DNA from: Bacillus sp. CH140a_4T
GTDB taxonomy: Bacteria; Bacillota; Bacilli; Bacillales; Bacillaceae_G
Length of the DNA: 64,000 bases
Assembly: GCF_008923725.1 (NCBI RefSeq)
Contig: NZ_WBPF01000005.1
Coordinates: 604,293 to 668,292, forward strand
Reading direction: 5' to 3'
A program made the position numbers and the translations under genes. Below are positions 36,263-45,490 of the stretch, in pieces. The notes under the pieces were generated by a model, which worked only from the letters and a program-made list of their open reading frames with translations, was not told the origin of the DNA and did not search any database. Within the stretch, counting starts at the first letter, position 1. Each line of letters begins with the position of its first letter.

Positions 36263-37366
36263 ATGAACATTTCATTAAAGGGACATACATATACAACAAA
36301 ACATTTAGAAGCTTGGTACCACGCAATCTTAACGCAAAACGTTAAGGAAGCACAAATTCAGTTTCAGGAAGCTAACAAAGAACATGAAGAAATGCTTTTG
36401 AAAGAGACAGAAACATTTCCACTTTATCACTTGTATTACGCATTACTCCAGTTCCGACATACAGCTCTGACAGATGGACTATCAATCACGACGGATAGTT
36501 TTCAAATCATAGAAGACCAAGAAAAACCAGAAGATAAACATTTATCTTATCTATATCATTATTATAAAGCGATTCATTTTGCAGCAATTAATCATTATCA
36601 AGAAGCAGAAGAATATTTCTTAAAAGCACAGGCACTTTTATCCGGACACAGTCAAATTGAACAAGCTGATTTCCATTACCGATACGCTGCTTATCATTGT
36701 CACCAACAACAACCAAGTTTTGCGATTGTAAATGCTTCTAAAGCATTAGAATTTTTTGAAACGCAACACGGATGTGAAAGAAATATTTCATCCTGTTTAA
36801 GTGTACTTGGTGCTTCTTATGTAGACGTAGGACATTTTGAACAAGCTGAGGAAAGCTATAACAAAGCGTTAGATATTCTCCAAAAATTAAATGAAGAATC
36901 ATTACAACTGTATGTGCGCGGTAATCTAGGTCATCTATATGCTAGCCAGAATCTTTCTGAAGAAGCGATCCGTCACTTGACACAAGTTGTTGAAAAAATC
37001 CCATCTCACTACAAAGCTATATTCTTACTTGCACAAGAACATGAAAAATTAGGACTTATCGACAAAGCAAACCACTACATTAAAATAGGGAAACAACTTA
37101 TTTCTGAACTTGGTAATGAAGAGCACAAACATCACTTTGCTATACTAGAAGCTTTCACGAATCAAACTGAATTAGACAAAATTGAACCGATTGTTTTAGA
37201 AGGAATTGAATACTTCAATAAAGAATCTTTATATATCTATGTTTCTGAGTATCTTGAAAAACTAGCTCTTGCGTTTTATAACAAACAACAACATGAAAAA
37301 GCAAGTTTATACTTCTTTAATAGTACAATAGCAAAAAAATCAAATGAAAGAGGGTTAAAGAAATGA
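36263..37366 (+). CDS. rap: Rap-family TPR regulator
   Basis: 367 residues, the Rap length. The N-terminal three-helix part contains LEAWYHAILTQNVKEAQIQF and LYHLYYALLQFRH, the latter matching the LHLYYSLMEFRH block of B. subtilis RapF. TPR helices follow (FHYRYAAYHC, GHFEQAEESYNKALDILQKL, LYVRGNLGHLYASQNLSEEA, ALAFYNKQQHEKASLYFF). The Gln used by Spo0F-phosphatase Raps, just before that block, appears replaced (TETFPLYH), so it may act by binding only. AAGGAGG precedes the ATG, and the gene overlaps the repeat-peptide gene by 4 bp, the typical rap-phr arrangement. Confidence 0.85.
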   Translation: MNISLKGHTYTTKHLEAWYHAILTQNVKEAQIQFQEANKEHEEMLLKETETFPLYHLYYALLQFRHTALTDGLSITTDSFQIIEDQEKPEDKHLSYLYHYYKAIHFAAINHYQEAEEYFLKAQALLSGHSQIEQADFHYRYAAYHCHQQQPSFAIVNASKALEFFETQHGCERNISSCLSVLGASYVDVGHFEQAEESYNKALDILQKLNEESLQLYVRGNLGHLYASQNLSEEAIRHLTQVVEKIPSHYKAIFLLAQEHEKLGLIDKANHYIKIGKQLISELGNEEHKHHFAILEAFTNQTELDKIEPIVLEGIEYFNKESLYIYVSEYLEKLALAFYNKQQHEKASLYFFNSTIAKKSNERGLKK

Positions 37367-37650
37367 AAAAAACAATTGGTAAAATCGCTGTAGGTATTGC
37401 ATTTACGGGTATTGCTGCATTTGGCTTAAACGCAGGTTTCACAAATCAAGCTGGACATACTCACTTCCCGTCTCCACCAGCTCCTTCTTTTTCTGAGGGT
37501 CATACTGGCGGGGCTCCTGCATTAAACATCGGTGACACTGGTGGGGCTCCTAAACAAGAAGGGCATGAACATTTCCCTGCTCCAAAAGTTGAATCTCATG
37601 GCAATACTGGCGGCGCTCCTGCTAATTCTGAGCATGGTACAGATTGGTAA
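37363..37650 (+). CDS. Phr-like secreted repeat peptide precursor B
   Basis: 95 residues. ATG overlaps the rap stop (ATGA). Basic start MKKTIGK and hydrophobic signal to about residue 27, then near-identical units GHTGGAPALN, GDTGGAPKQE, GNTGGAPANS interleaved with HTHFPSPPAPS and HEHFPAPKVES. Classical Phr precursors are shorter and carry one C-terminal pheromone; here a TGGAP core occurs three times. I infer a precursor releasing several copies of a short peptide that the overlapping Rap protein would bind after import. The mature peptide is not defined. Confidence 0.72.
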   Translation: MKKTIGKIAVGIAFTGIAAFGLNAGFTNQAGHTHFPSPPAPSFSEGHTGGAPALNIGDTGGAPKQEGHEHFPAPKVESHGNTGGAPANSEHGTDW

Positions 37651-37733
37651 GTTAACAAAATTAAAAACAATTTAGATTACGTTCCTATATGTTTACAAGA
37701 AAACTATTCGATGTTATGTGGTTTTCAATTCTA

Positions 37734-37766
37734 AAAAATACACCTATTAATTAGGTGTGTTTTTAT
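37734..37766 (+). terminator. Terminator of the rap/peptide operon
   Basis: AATACACCTAATT-type stem: ATACACCTA pairs with TAGGTGTGT around a short loop, then T5. Confidence 0.75.
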
Positions 37767-37952
37767 TTTACCTCTCTATCTAATAATTAAAGAATACCTC
37801 CCCTAAAAATCCCAGCAAAAAAAACCGAAGAAACTACCTATACTTCAGACACTTAAAGTATCACGAACGTTGCGATTTTTAGTGACACTCCGTATCCAAT
37901 CTCACTTTCATCCCAAGTGCCTAAAGGCGATAGCTTTCTTGTTCTGGAAAAG

Positions 37953-38115
37953 CTGTAACCTCTCCATTCATGATGATTGTATTTTCGATTGGATACGACC
38001 AACCTGTAATCATTATGGTTACAGGTAATAAAAAATAGCAACCATCTTTCTTATGCAATGTTGCATACTGTAATTTTCAAATGCAATTCAACACTTAGAC
38101 TGAATTCTTGAATAA
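37953..38115 (-). repeat. Decayed direct copy of the PlcR-box promoter region
   Basis: Matches about 35013-35175 over 160 bases in the same orientation, including an identical PlcR box (38052-38067) and the operator palindrome ACCTGTAA..TTACAGGT (38002-38024). The -10 has become CATAAT, the ATG has become AGC, and no homologous coding sequence follows. The rest of 37766-38225 holds no supported gene. Confidence 0.8.
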
Positions 38116-38225
38116 CAGCAGGTAAACAGATTGATGATGAAGAAAATAATGTGATGCATCATATTTTTTCAAAGCTACAGTTTGTATAGTTGTAGTCCAT
38201 TACATTATGTAGGAGCGGAGTTAAC

Positions 38226-39257
38226 ATGTTAATAAAACCAAACAGATTACAGCCAGGTGATATCGTGGCAACAGTAAGCCCTTCATGGGGAGGCGCAGGT
38301 GATTCTGAGATACGATGGCGGTATGAACAAGGCGTAAAGAGATTAGAAGAAGTTTTCGGTCTTACGGTTATCCCAATGCCAAATAGTTTAAAAGGTAGCG
38401 AATTCATTTATAACAATCCACAGGCTCGTGCAGAAGATTTAATGACAGCTTTTAAGGATACGCGCATAAAAGCAATTATTGCGAATATTGGCGGTGAAGA
38501 TAGCATCCGTTTACTCCCTTATATAGATTTTAATGTGATACGTGAAAATCCGAAAATTTTTATGGGGTACTCTGACGTTACTGTTTCACACTTGTTTTGT
38601 CATAAAGCAGGAATTTCCTCTTTTTACGGTCCAGCCATTTTAACGGATTTTGCCGAAAATGTAGAGATGGATCCATATACAATTGAAATGGTAAATCGAA
38701 CTCTCTTTTCAAATGAAACGATTGGCGAAATTCAACCAGCTCCTGAATGGACGAGTGAGCGTTTAGAATGGATAGAGGTAAATAAAGATACAAGGCGTAC
38801 GATGCAACAAAACAAAGGATATGAGCTACTTCAAGGCTCTACCACTGTACAAGGGCGTTTAATTGGTGGTTGTATAGAAGTACTCGAATTTGCAAAAGGA
38901 ACGGAACTTTGGCCTGAGAAAAAACATTGGGAGAATTGTATCCTTTTCTTTGAAACTTCTGAAGACCATCCAGAACCAAGTTATATAAAATATTGGTTAC
39001 GAAATTACGCAGCGCAAGGTATTCTCCAAAAAACAAAAGGCATTATTTTTGGTAAACCAAAAGACGAAGCATATTATGAAGAATATAAACACGAAATACT
39101 GCAAGTTATGAAGGAACATAACTTAGAAGATTTGCCGATTCTTTATAATTTAAATTTTGGCCATACCGAACCGAAGTTGATTTTACCTTACGGTGCGATG
39201 GCAGAAATTGATTGTGAAAATGGATCTTTTTCTATTTTGGAGAGTGGCGTGGAATGA
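38226..39257 (+). CDS. S66 family serine carboxypeptidase (LdcA/MccF-like)
   Basis: 343 residues. Typical S66 start: KPNRLQPGDIVATVSPSWGG. The nucleophile Ser is in FMGYSDVTVSHL, the Glu in GRLIGGCIEVLEF and the His in LNFGHTEPKLILPYG, the full triad. S66 enzymes are LD-carboxypeptidases of peptidoglycan recycling or MccF-type enzymes that cleave microcin C-like aminoacyl nucleotides; the EDSIRLLPYID loop and length favour MccF-like. AGGAGCGG precedes the ATG. No signal peptide. Confidence 0.9.
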   Translation: MLIKPNRLQPGDIVATVSPSWGGAGDSEIRWRYEQGVKRLEEVFGLTVIPMPNSLKGSEFIYNNPQARAEDLMTAFKDTRIKAIIANIGGEDSIRLLPYIDFNVIRENPKIFMGYSDVTVSHLFCHKAGISSFYGPAILTDFAENVEMDPYTIEMVNRTLFSNETIGEIQPAPEWTSERLEWIEVNKDTRRTMQQNKGYELLQGSTTVQGRLIGGCIEVLEFAKGTELWPEKKHWENCILFFETSEDHPEPSYIKYWLRNYAAQGILQKTKGIIFGKPKDEAYYEEYKHEILQVMKEHNLEDLPILYNLNFGHTEPKLILPYGAMAEIDCENGSFSILESGVE

Positions 39258-39332
39258 ATAAAAACTCTCCTATGAAATATGACTGTGAATTGATACTTTT
39301 TAAAAGTATATAATTGGAGGGAGATTACGTGT

Positions 39333-39728
39333 ATGGAAGTAACATTTACAGTAAGTAAATGGGATGAAAAACCAATCGATGATACTAAAAAAGATTTCCC
39401 TATTAATATTGCTCATGTCGAATATGATATTGATGGTGAATTAAAAGGAAAAGCTTTTGTTGAATACTTATTATATTATTTAGACTCAAATATAAATGAT
39501 GGTCACTTAGCTACTGCTAAAATTTCTGGATTTTTACACTTTGAAGGAGTTTATAAGTGGCAACAAGGGACATTTACAGCTATAGAGCAAGGAATATTTG
39601 ATAAAGGAAATTTAGATTCCCCAGGAACAATTATTAAAGCTACCGGTAACTTAGAAAATCTAAGAGGATCCTATCATTATCAGTTTACAGGTCAAACTAG
39701 TAAACTGATTTTAGGGTTTGAAATTTAG
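39333..39728 (+). CDS. DUF3224 protein
   Basis: 131 residues, a single beta-barrel-like domain with FEGVYKWQQGTFTAIEQGIF and TGNLENLRGSYHYQFTGQ, typical of DUF3224 (allene-oxide-cyclase-like barrel), function unknown. GGAGGGAG is 8-10 bases before the ATG. It follows the S66 gene by 75 bp and may be co-transcribed. Confidence 0.85.
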   Translation: MEVTFTVSKWDEKPIDDTKKDFPINIAHVEYDIDGELKGKAFVEYLLYYLDSNINDGHLATAKISGFLHFEGVYKWQQGTFTAIEQGIFDKGNLDSPGTIIKATGNLENLRGSYHYQFTGQTSKLILGFEI

Positions 39729-39752
39729 CAAAATACCTTATAATTTAGTGGA

Positions 39753-39793
39753 AAGGACATTTCTTGTAATACTAGGAATGTCCTTTTTGCTGA
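39753..39793 (+). terminator. Terminator of the DUF3224 gene
   Basis: AAAGGACATT and AATGTCCTTT with T-rich tail. Confidence 0.8.
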
Positions 39794-39942
39794 CGAGCTT
39801 ATTCAAGTTAAGAATGAACAGAGTATATTACATAACGTCTTATTATCAGTATTCAGCAGTGCATATCATTTTCGTTATGGTGGAATTAAAAATCTAAGCC
39901 CGAGTGACACGGCCCCCACCTATTCGTTACTTTTTCTACTAA

Positions 39943-40320
39943 CTAAAGAATAATCCCCGAAAAACTCCCCTTCATAACTTCCTTTTCAAGTTGATTCCTA
40001 CATATAAACATCGCCATAATCTTTGTACGATTTTTTTCATCGGGTTCAAATTGTTCAATGGTTACGTCACAACGAATCGTATCACCGCTAAACACAGGAC
40101 GTACAAATTCAAAATCCATCTTGCGAGCTAGTACGTTATAATCACCGCCCATTTTTGTAGGCAGCGTTGATGTTAACAGTCCTTGTACAACAAATCTCCC
40201 CTGCTCATCTGACGTAACATGATGAACACCTTCATCTTTAGATACTTCCGTAAATAAAACAACATCTTCTTTTGTAAAAGTTCGTTCAAAGGTGATTTTT
40301 TCGCCTACTTGCAATTTCAT
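39943..40320 (-). CDS. MaoC-type hot-dog dehydratase
   Basis: 125 residues. A hot-dog fold with FTKEDVVLFTEVSKDEGVHHV (in place of the usual DxNPxH hydratase signature), VVQGLLTSTL, and FEFVRPVFSGDTIRCDVTIE. Members hydrate enoyl thioesters; the altered motif keeps Asp and His but not the Pro, so activity is likely but not certain. GAGGAGGAG precedes the ATG. Monocistronic. Confidence 0.82.
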   Translation of the reverse strand: MKLQVGEKITFERTFTKEDVVLFTEVSKDEGVHHVTSDEQGRFVVQGLLTSTLPTKMGGDYNVLARKMDFEFVRPVFSGDTIRCDVTIEQFEPDEKNRTKIMAMFICRNQLEKEVMKGSFSGIIL

Positions 40321-40352
40321 CCATACTCCTCCTCAAAAACACTTATAACATA

Positions 40353-40388
40353 AGAAAAACCGAAAATAAAAATCATTTCGGTTTTTCA
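40353..40388 (-). terminator. Terminator of the serCA operon
   Basis: AAAAACCGAAA pairs with TTTCGGTTTTT. Confidence 0.85.
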
Positions 40389-40404
40389 ATCTAAAGAAGT
40401 CTAT

Positions 40405-41652
40405 TTATTTTAATGAATGTACAAACAACCCGCTACGCAGTTTCGGTTCAAACCACGTTGATTTCGGCGGCATAACTTCCCCGGCGTCTGCGATTGCTAA
40501 TAAAGCTTCCATTGATGTCGGATATAATGAGAACGCTGCTTTATATGCACCGCTATTTACAAGGCGTTCTAGTTCTTCTAATCCGCGGATTCCTCCGACA
40601 AAGTCAATGCGTGAATCAGATCGCGGATCATGTATTTCAAGTACTTGGCTTAATAAGTGATCTTGCAGAATAGATACATCTAAACCTTTAACGAGATCAT
40701 TCGCATCAAACGTTTCCTCTTTCACTGTGAGCTGATACCATTTCTCGTTTACATACATACCAAATGTTTTTGGCTCATTTGGTTTATATGGTGAAACAGA
40801 TGCATCTTCTACATAAAAGTATTGTGCAATTTGTTTTAAAAACTGTTCTTCTGATAAGCCGTTTAAATCTTTTACAACTCGGTTATAGTCCCAAATGGAT
40901 AATTCATCCTGAGGGAATAGAACCGATAGGAAGAAATTAAACTCTTCTTCTCCTGTGTAATTCGGATATTGTTCTCTTCGCATGAGCCCTACTTTTGCTG
41001 CTGATGCTGAACGGTGATGTCCGTCTGCAATGTACAAGTTAGGAATATCTTCAAATAAGTTTACTAAACTTGCAATTACTTCTTCATCAGCTATTTTCCA
41101 AGCGACATGCTTAACGCCGTCTTCTGCTGTAAATGTATAGATCGGCGCATGTTCTTCTTTCCAACTGGCAATGAAACGCTTTACCTCTTCTTTTGTACGA
41201 TACGTTAAAAAGATAGGACCCGTATTTGCATCACACACATCTACGTGACGAATGCGATCTAGTTCTTTTTCATGACGTGTTCTCTCATGTTTTTTAATTG
41301 TATCATCTTCATACTCATCGATAGACGTACAAACGACAAGGCCTGACTGCGTTCTTCCTTGCATCGTCAGTTCATAAATGTAAAGCGCTGGCTCCTCGTC
41401 TTGAATGAACACTTCTTCTCGTATCAATCGATTTAAATTTTCACCCGCTTTTTCATATACGCGATCATCATACGGTGAAAGTGCCGGGTCTAAATCAATT
41501 TCTGCTTTATCAACGTGTAAGAAAGAATATGGATTCTCTTTTACAACCTCTCTTGCTTCTTCACTATTTAATACGTCATACGGTAAAGCTGCAACTTCCG
41601 CTACTTTTTCTTCTACTGGACGAATGGCCCGAAACGGTCGGATTTTTGCCAA
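40405..41652 (-). CDS. DUF1015 protein of the serine operon
   Basis: 415 residues from TTG 41652 (AAAGGAG 8 bases before); the open frame runs 7 codons further into the serA 3' end. Typical start AKIRPFRAIRPVEEKVAEVA and conserved blocks YDVLNSEEAREVVKENPYSFL, NLYIADGHHRSASAAKVG and WYQLTVKEE. This family commonly sits with serine biosynthesis genes; its function is not established. It starts 13 bp after serA on the same strand, so it is the third gene of the operon. Confidence 0.9.
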   Translation of the reverse strand: MAKIRPFRAIRPVEEKVAEVAALPYDVLNSEEAREVVKENPYSFLHVDKAEIDLDPALSPYDDRVYEKAGENLNRLIREEVFIQDEEPALYIYELTMQGRTQSGLVVCTSIDEYEDDTIKKHERTRHEKELDRIRHVDVCDANTGPIFLTYRTKEEVKRFIASWKEEHAPIYTFTAEDGVKHVAWKIADEEVIASLVNLFEDIPNLYIADGHHRSASAAKVGLMRREQYPNYTGEEEFNFFLSVLFPQDELSIWDYNRVVKDLNGLSEEQFLKQIAQYFYVEDASVSPYKPNEPKTFGMYVNEKWYQLTVKEETFDANDLVKGLDVSILQDHLLSQVLEIHDPRSDSRIDFVGGIRGLEELERLVNSGAYKAAFSLYPTSMEALLAIADAGEVMPPKSTWFEPKLRSGLFVHSLK

Positions 41653-41665
41653 TTCCCTCTCTCCT

Positions 41666-42838
41666 TTACACAATCATTCGAACGGCTACAACACCTGTAA
41701 TTTTGCTTATATTTTCCACAATATTCTCTTTTATTATATCATCAATTCCGTTATCAATATCAATCATTGTGTACGCCCAAGAATGTTTACTACGATTAAT
41801 CATATCAGCAATATTAATATGATGTTCTGCTAAACATCCTGTAATTTGTCCTACCATGTTCGGAACGTTTTGATGCATGATTGTAATACGTTTCTTTCCG
41901 ATATAAGGAAGTTCTACGTTTGGATAGTTTACTGCATTACGAATATTTCCTGTCTCTAAATATTCACGTAATTGACGTGCTGCCATGACTGCACAATTTT
42001 CTTCCGATTCAGACGTAGATGCACCAAGGTGAGGCGTCGCTGTTACGTTTTTCATTTTAATCACATTTTCATTCGGGAAGTCTGTTACGTAATGCGTAAT
42101 AATATCTTCTTCTAACGCTTTTTGAAGAACATTTTCATCTACAAGTTCTCCTCTAGAGAAATTGAATAGACGCATACCTTTTCTCATCTTCTCTACAGCA
42201 TGTTCACCAATAATTCCCTTCGTTTGATTCGTAAGAGGAATATGAAGGGTAATATAATCACATGTTGCGAAAATTTCATCTAAACTAAATGCTCTTTGCA
42301 CTTGCGTAGAAAGGCGCCATGCAGTTTCAACTGAAATGTAAGGATCGTATCCGACAACGTCCATCCCTAAAGCTAACGCATCATTCGCAACTAAAGCACC
42401 GATTGCGCCAAGTCCAATAACCCCTAGACGTTTCCCTGCAATTTCTGATCCAACAAATTGTTTTTTTCCTGATTCAACAAGCTGAGGTACTTCTTCGCCC
42501 TCTAAATTTTTCGTCCAGCTTACCCCATTAATAATGTTACGTGAAGACATAATAAGGCTGGCGATAATAAGTTCCTTTACTGCATTGGCATTCGCTCCTG
42601 GTGTGTTAAATACTACAATTCCTTTTTCTGTACAGCGATCGACAGGAATATTATTTACACCAGCACCAGCTCTTGCAATCGCCTTTAAGTCTCTTGAAAA
42701 TTCTTCTTGATGTAAAGAATAACTGCGAAGTAAAATACCGTCTGGGTGGTCCATTCTATCCCCTACTTCATAACGCTCTCCGCCAAGGACTTGCAAACCT
42801 TTTTCTGCAATTTGATTTAACGTTTGAACACGAAACAT
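41666..42838 (-). CDS. serA: D-3-phosphoglycerate dehydrogenase
   Basis: 390 residues, the short form. It oxidises 3-phosphoglycerate to 3-phosphohydroxypyruvate, the first step of serine synthesis. The NAD-binding domain has RLGVIGLGAIGALVANDA; catalytic Arg in FSRGELVDEN, Glu in the DFPNENVIK region, and His in TPHLGAST. The last 70 residues (KRITIMHQNVPNMVGQITG onward) form an ACT domain for feedback by serine. The intervening domain of longer SerA proteins is absent. It follows serC by 12 bp. Confidence 0.95.
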   Translation of the reverse strand: MFRVQTLNQIAEKGLQVLGGERYEVGDRMDHPDGILLRSYSLHQEEFSRDLKAIARAGAGVNNIPVDRCTEKGIVVFNTPGANANAVKELIIASLIMSSRNIINGVSWTKNLEGEEVPQLVESGKKQFVGSEIAGKRLGVIGLGAIGALVANDALALGMDVVGYDPYISVETAWRLSTQVQRAFSLDEIFATCDYITLHIPLTNQTKGIIGEHAVEKMRKGMRLFNFSRGELVDENVLQKALEEDIITHYVTDFPNENVIKMKNVTATPHLGASTSESEENCAVMAARQLREYLETGNIRNAVNYPNVELPYIGKKRITIMHQNVPNMVGQITGCLAEHHINIADMINRSKHSWAYTMIDIDNGIDDIIKENIVENISKITGVVAVRMIV

Positions 42839-42850
42839 ATCCCCATCTCC

Positions 42851-43933
42851 CTATCTATTCTCAAGCTCAAATTCCTTCATATAATTTACTAATTGCTGTA
42901 CGCCGTGTGCTGGCATCGCATTGTAAATACTTGCACGCATACCACCGACTGAACGATGTCCTTTTAGCGTAACAAGACCGCGTTCTTTCGCTTTTTGTAA
43001 AAACTTATTGTTCAGCTCTTCTGACGGCGTTGTAAACGGAATGTTCATAAGTGATCGATACGTAGGATCAACTGGTGAAGTAAACAATTTTGATTCATCT
43101 AAGAAATTGTAAAGAAGTGAAGATTTTATTCTATTCTGTTTTTCAATCGCAGATACTCCGCCTTGCTCTTTCAACCACTCTAGTACAAGTTTCGTTACGT
43201 AAATACTAAAGGACGGCGGTGTATTATATAAGGAGTTATTTTTGCTGTAAGTTTCATAGTTTAACATCGTAGGACAAGAGCGATCTGCTCCCCCAATTAA
43301 ATCTCTTTTTATAATAGCAATCGTTAAACCCGCTGGCCCTAAATTCTTTTGCGCTCCCGCATATATAAGACCAAACTTCGTAACATCGTATTGTTCTGAT
43401 AAAATATTTGAGGACATATCCGCAACGAGCGGCACTTTATCTAAATGTGGAATATCCACATATTTCGTCCCCTCAATTGTATTGTTCGTTGTAATATGTA
43501 CATAATCTAGTTTTTCATCGCTCAATAAACCATCCAGTTTAGGAATTGTAGTAAACTTCTCTTTTTCAGAAGAAGCAATCACTTGTACTTCCCCTACTTT
43601 TTCAGCTTCTTGCAGCGCCTTTTTAGACCATGAGCCAGTCAACACGTACCCTGCTTTTTTATACGTATTCATTACATTTAACGGTATCATAGAGAATTGT
43701 AATGACGCACCGCCTTGTAAAAACAATACTTCATAATCATCAGGAATGTTCATTAGTTCACGAAGCAAGTTACCCGCTTCATCTATAATACTTTGAAAAT
43801 AAGAAGATCGATGACTCATTTCCATAATTGACATGCCTGTCCCGTTATAATTTACAAGCTCCTTTTGCACTTTCTCTAAAACTGGCAAAGGGAGTATTGA
43901 CGGTCCAGCTGAAAAATTATACACTCTCTCCAT
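42851..43933 (-). CDS. serC: Phosphoserine aminotransferase
   Basis: 360 residues from ATG 43933, the usual SerC length; the open frame extends 27 codons further without a ribosome site. It converts 3-phosphohydroxypyruvate and glutamate to phosphoserine. It starts MERVYNFSAGPSILP; the PLP lysine is in GLIYAGAQKNLGPAGL, the substrate segment is GGASLQFSMIPLN, and it ends KGHRSVGGMRASIYNAMP. First gene of serC-serA-DUF1015, with a sigma-A promoter about 55 bp upstream. Confidence 0.96.
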   Translation of the reverse strand: MERVYNFSAGPSILPLPVLEKVQKELVNYNGTGMSIMEMSHRSSYFQSIIDEAGNLLRELMNIPDDYEVLFLQGGASLQFSMIPLNVMNTYKKAGYVLTGSWSKKALQEAEKVGEVQVIASSEKEKFTTIPKLDGLLSDEKLDYVHITTNNTIEGTKYVDIPHLDKVPLVADMSSNILSEQYDVTKFGLIYAGAQKNLGPAGLTIAIIKRDLIGGADRSCPTMLNYETYSKNNSLYNTPPSFSIYVTKLVLEWLKEQGGVSAIEKQNRIKSSLLYNFLDESKLFTSPVDPTYRSLMNIPFTTPSEELNNKFLQKAKERGLVTLKGHRSVGGMRASIYNAMPAHGVQQLVNYMKEFELENR

Positions 43934-43984
43934 CACCCTGAAAACCTCCCTATTTCTCATTTTGCTATTTTTTAAACTTTCTGA

Positions 43985-44014
43985 ATTATAACCTAAAATA
44001 TAATACATGGTCAA
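43985..44014 (-). promoter_or_regulatory. Promoter of the serC operon
   Basis: TTGACC (44009-44014), 18 bases, TATAAT (43985-43990). No T-box or other leader riboswitch is visible. Confidence 0.75.
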
Positions 44015-44089
44015 TTTGTTTTCTATTATTACGGTGCAAGAAGCAATGGAATCGCTTGCATGTGTAAACTTTTTTTACAAACATACAAA

Positions 44090-44122
44090 AAGTGTTAAGT
44101 ACATACTCGTACTTAACACTCT
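44090..44122. terminator. Terminator of the DUF378 gene
   Basis: AGTGTTAAGTAC pairs with GTACTTAACACT, T5 on the minus strand. Confidence 0.9.
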
Positions 44123-44141
44123 AGTAATAATAGAATAATAG

Positions 44142-44333
44142 CTAATCGTTCGTAAAGAACCGATCAAAAATTTGATAAATAGCAGAAAGACCAAAGAGCC
44201 AATAAATAGTGTCCACAAGCGCCGGCATAGAACCAAACCATTTCTCAACTACATTGTAATCTAACGCTACAAATAACCAATTCAAACCTCCAAGAATCAC
44301 CAAAATTACTGTAAGGTAAGACAAAAATTTCAT
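44142..44333 (-). CDS. DUF378 membrane protein
   Basis: 63 residues. Two helices (about 5-25 and 38-58) with the family motif GGLNWLFVALDYNVVEKWFG and VDTIYWLFGLSAIYQI. DUF378 proteins are small bacterial membrane proteins of unknown function. GGGGGG precedes the ATG. Monocistronic with its own terminator. Confidence 0.92.
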   Translation of the reverse strand: MKFLSYLTVILVILGGLNWLFVALDYNVVEKWFGSMPALVDTIYWLFGLSAIYQIFDRFFTND

Positions 44334-44422
44334 TATGATTGCCCCCTAGGTGATAAGATGGTGAAAGGCCTTTCACTAGAAATATATGTGGTAAAATTCA
44401 AAACTTACCTATTTAATAAAAA

Positions 44423-45490
44423 TTATTTTTGGTACCAGCCATTAATAACCATTTCTGCCTCTTTACTATGTATTTGATACGCATGCGTACTATTATGAGA
44501 GCCAATAAACCAAATAGAAAAACCTTTAAAATATGGTTTCGGTTCTAATACATCACGGTAAGCGCGCCATCCGTTTAATTGTACGTCTTTTGAAAACACA
44601 TTAGAAACATCTGGATTCCACGGATTTTGCAATCCAAGTTCACGCGCTGGAACGTTAAATCCACCAAAGTAAACCGGTTTTCCTGTTGCTTTATGTAATT
44701 GTTCTAATTGCTGCACAACATTTTGCCCACGATTATACACTGTCGTCGCAAATAAACTTTTCTTTACTTCTTCATATGTTGGATTTCTTTTTCCCGAAAC
44801 TTCAAACCAACTATCGATACTTACAATATCCACCTTTTTTAAATACGGACGATTGATTTTCTCTTTAAACTTCGCTTCATATGAAGGATCAAAGCTTGCT
44901 GTTAACCACCAATTCATTTGATACAAAACATTTCCTTTATACTGCTGACGGACGAAATCAATCGTATCGCTCCAATATCCTTCTGCATATTCCATATTCA
45001 CGAAATTAGAGGCAATCTTAAGTCCATACACATTGTATTTACTTGTAATCGAATTAAAGATGTCTTGTAAAATAACCGTTTTCCAATTCCAGAAGAAATC
45101 ATTAATATTACTCGGATTCCATTCCGTTTCTCCAACATTTCCTTGCTGAATATATGGGAACGGTTCCACTATCACTTGAATATTACGCTTTAATAATTCC
45201 TGAATTAAAATAATAGCCTGTTGCTTTTGTGCTTGATTAATTACCATGTTCGTAGAAGTTACATTCGGAATATCTACCTGAATCGGTACATTTACTGTAT
45301 TTAAATTTAAGCGCTCTACATCAGCTAACACTTTCGCCACATTTCCAACTTCCCATACCGTTACATTTCCTGATTTGATTTTTCCAGATTGAACAGTATT
45401 TACATCCGCATGTACATTTCCTTGAAAACAAAAAGAAAATAGCATAATAAACACTCCTAAAAAACTTACTAAACTCTTATTTTTCTTCAC
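44423..45490 (-). CDS. Secreted TIM-barrel glycoside-hydrolase-like protein
   Basis: 355 residues from GTG 45490, with AGGAGG 7 bases upstream; the frame stays open 22 codons further without support. Signal peptide KKNKSLVSFLGVFIMLFSFC ending near NVHADV. The body alternates helices and strands (NTVNVPIQVDI, QVIVEPFPYIQQG, GLKIASNFVNMEY, VDIVSIDSWFEV, PVYFGGFNVPARE, GFSIWFIG), as in a (beta/alpha)8 barrel near GH113-type hydrolases. Acidic residues in strand ends (EPFP, DSWFE) could be catalytic. The substrate is unknown. Confidence 0.7.
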   Translation of the reverse strand: MKKNKSLVSFLGVFIMLFSFCFQGNVHADVNTVQSGKIKSGNVTVWEVGNVAKVLADVERLNLNTVNVPIQVDIPNVTSTNMVINQAQKQQAIILIQELLKRNIQVIVEPFPYIQQGNVGETEWNPSNINDFFWNWKTVILQDIFNSITSKYNVYGLKIASNFVNMEYAEGYWSDTIDFVRQQYKGNVLYQMNWWLTASFDPSYEAKFKEKINRPYLKKVDIVSIDSWFEVSGKRNPTYEEVKKSLFATTVYNRGQNVVQQLEQLHKATGKPVYFGGFNVPARELGLQNPWNPDVSNVFSKDVQLNGWRAYRDVLEPKPYFKGFSIWFIGSHNSTHAYQIHSKEAEMVINGWYQK

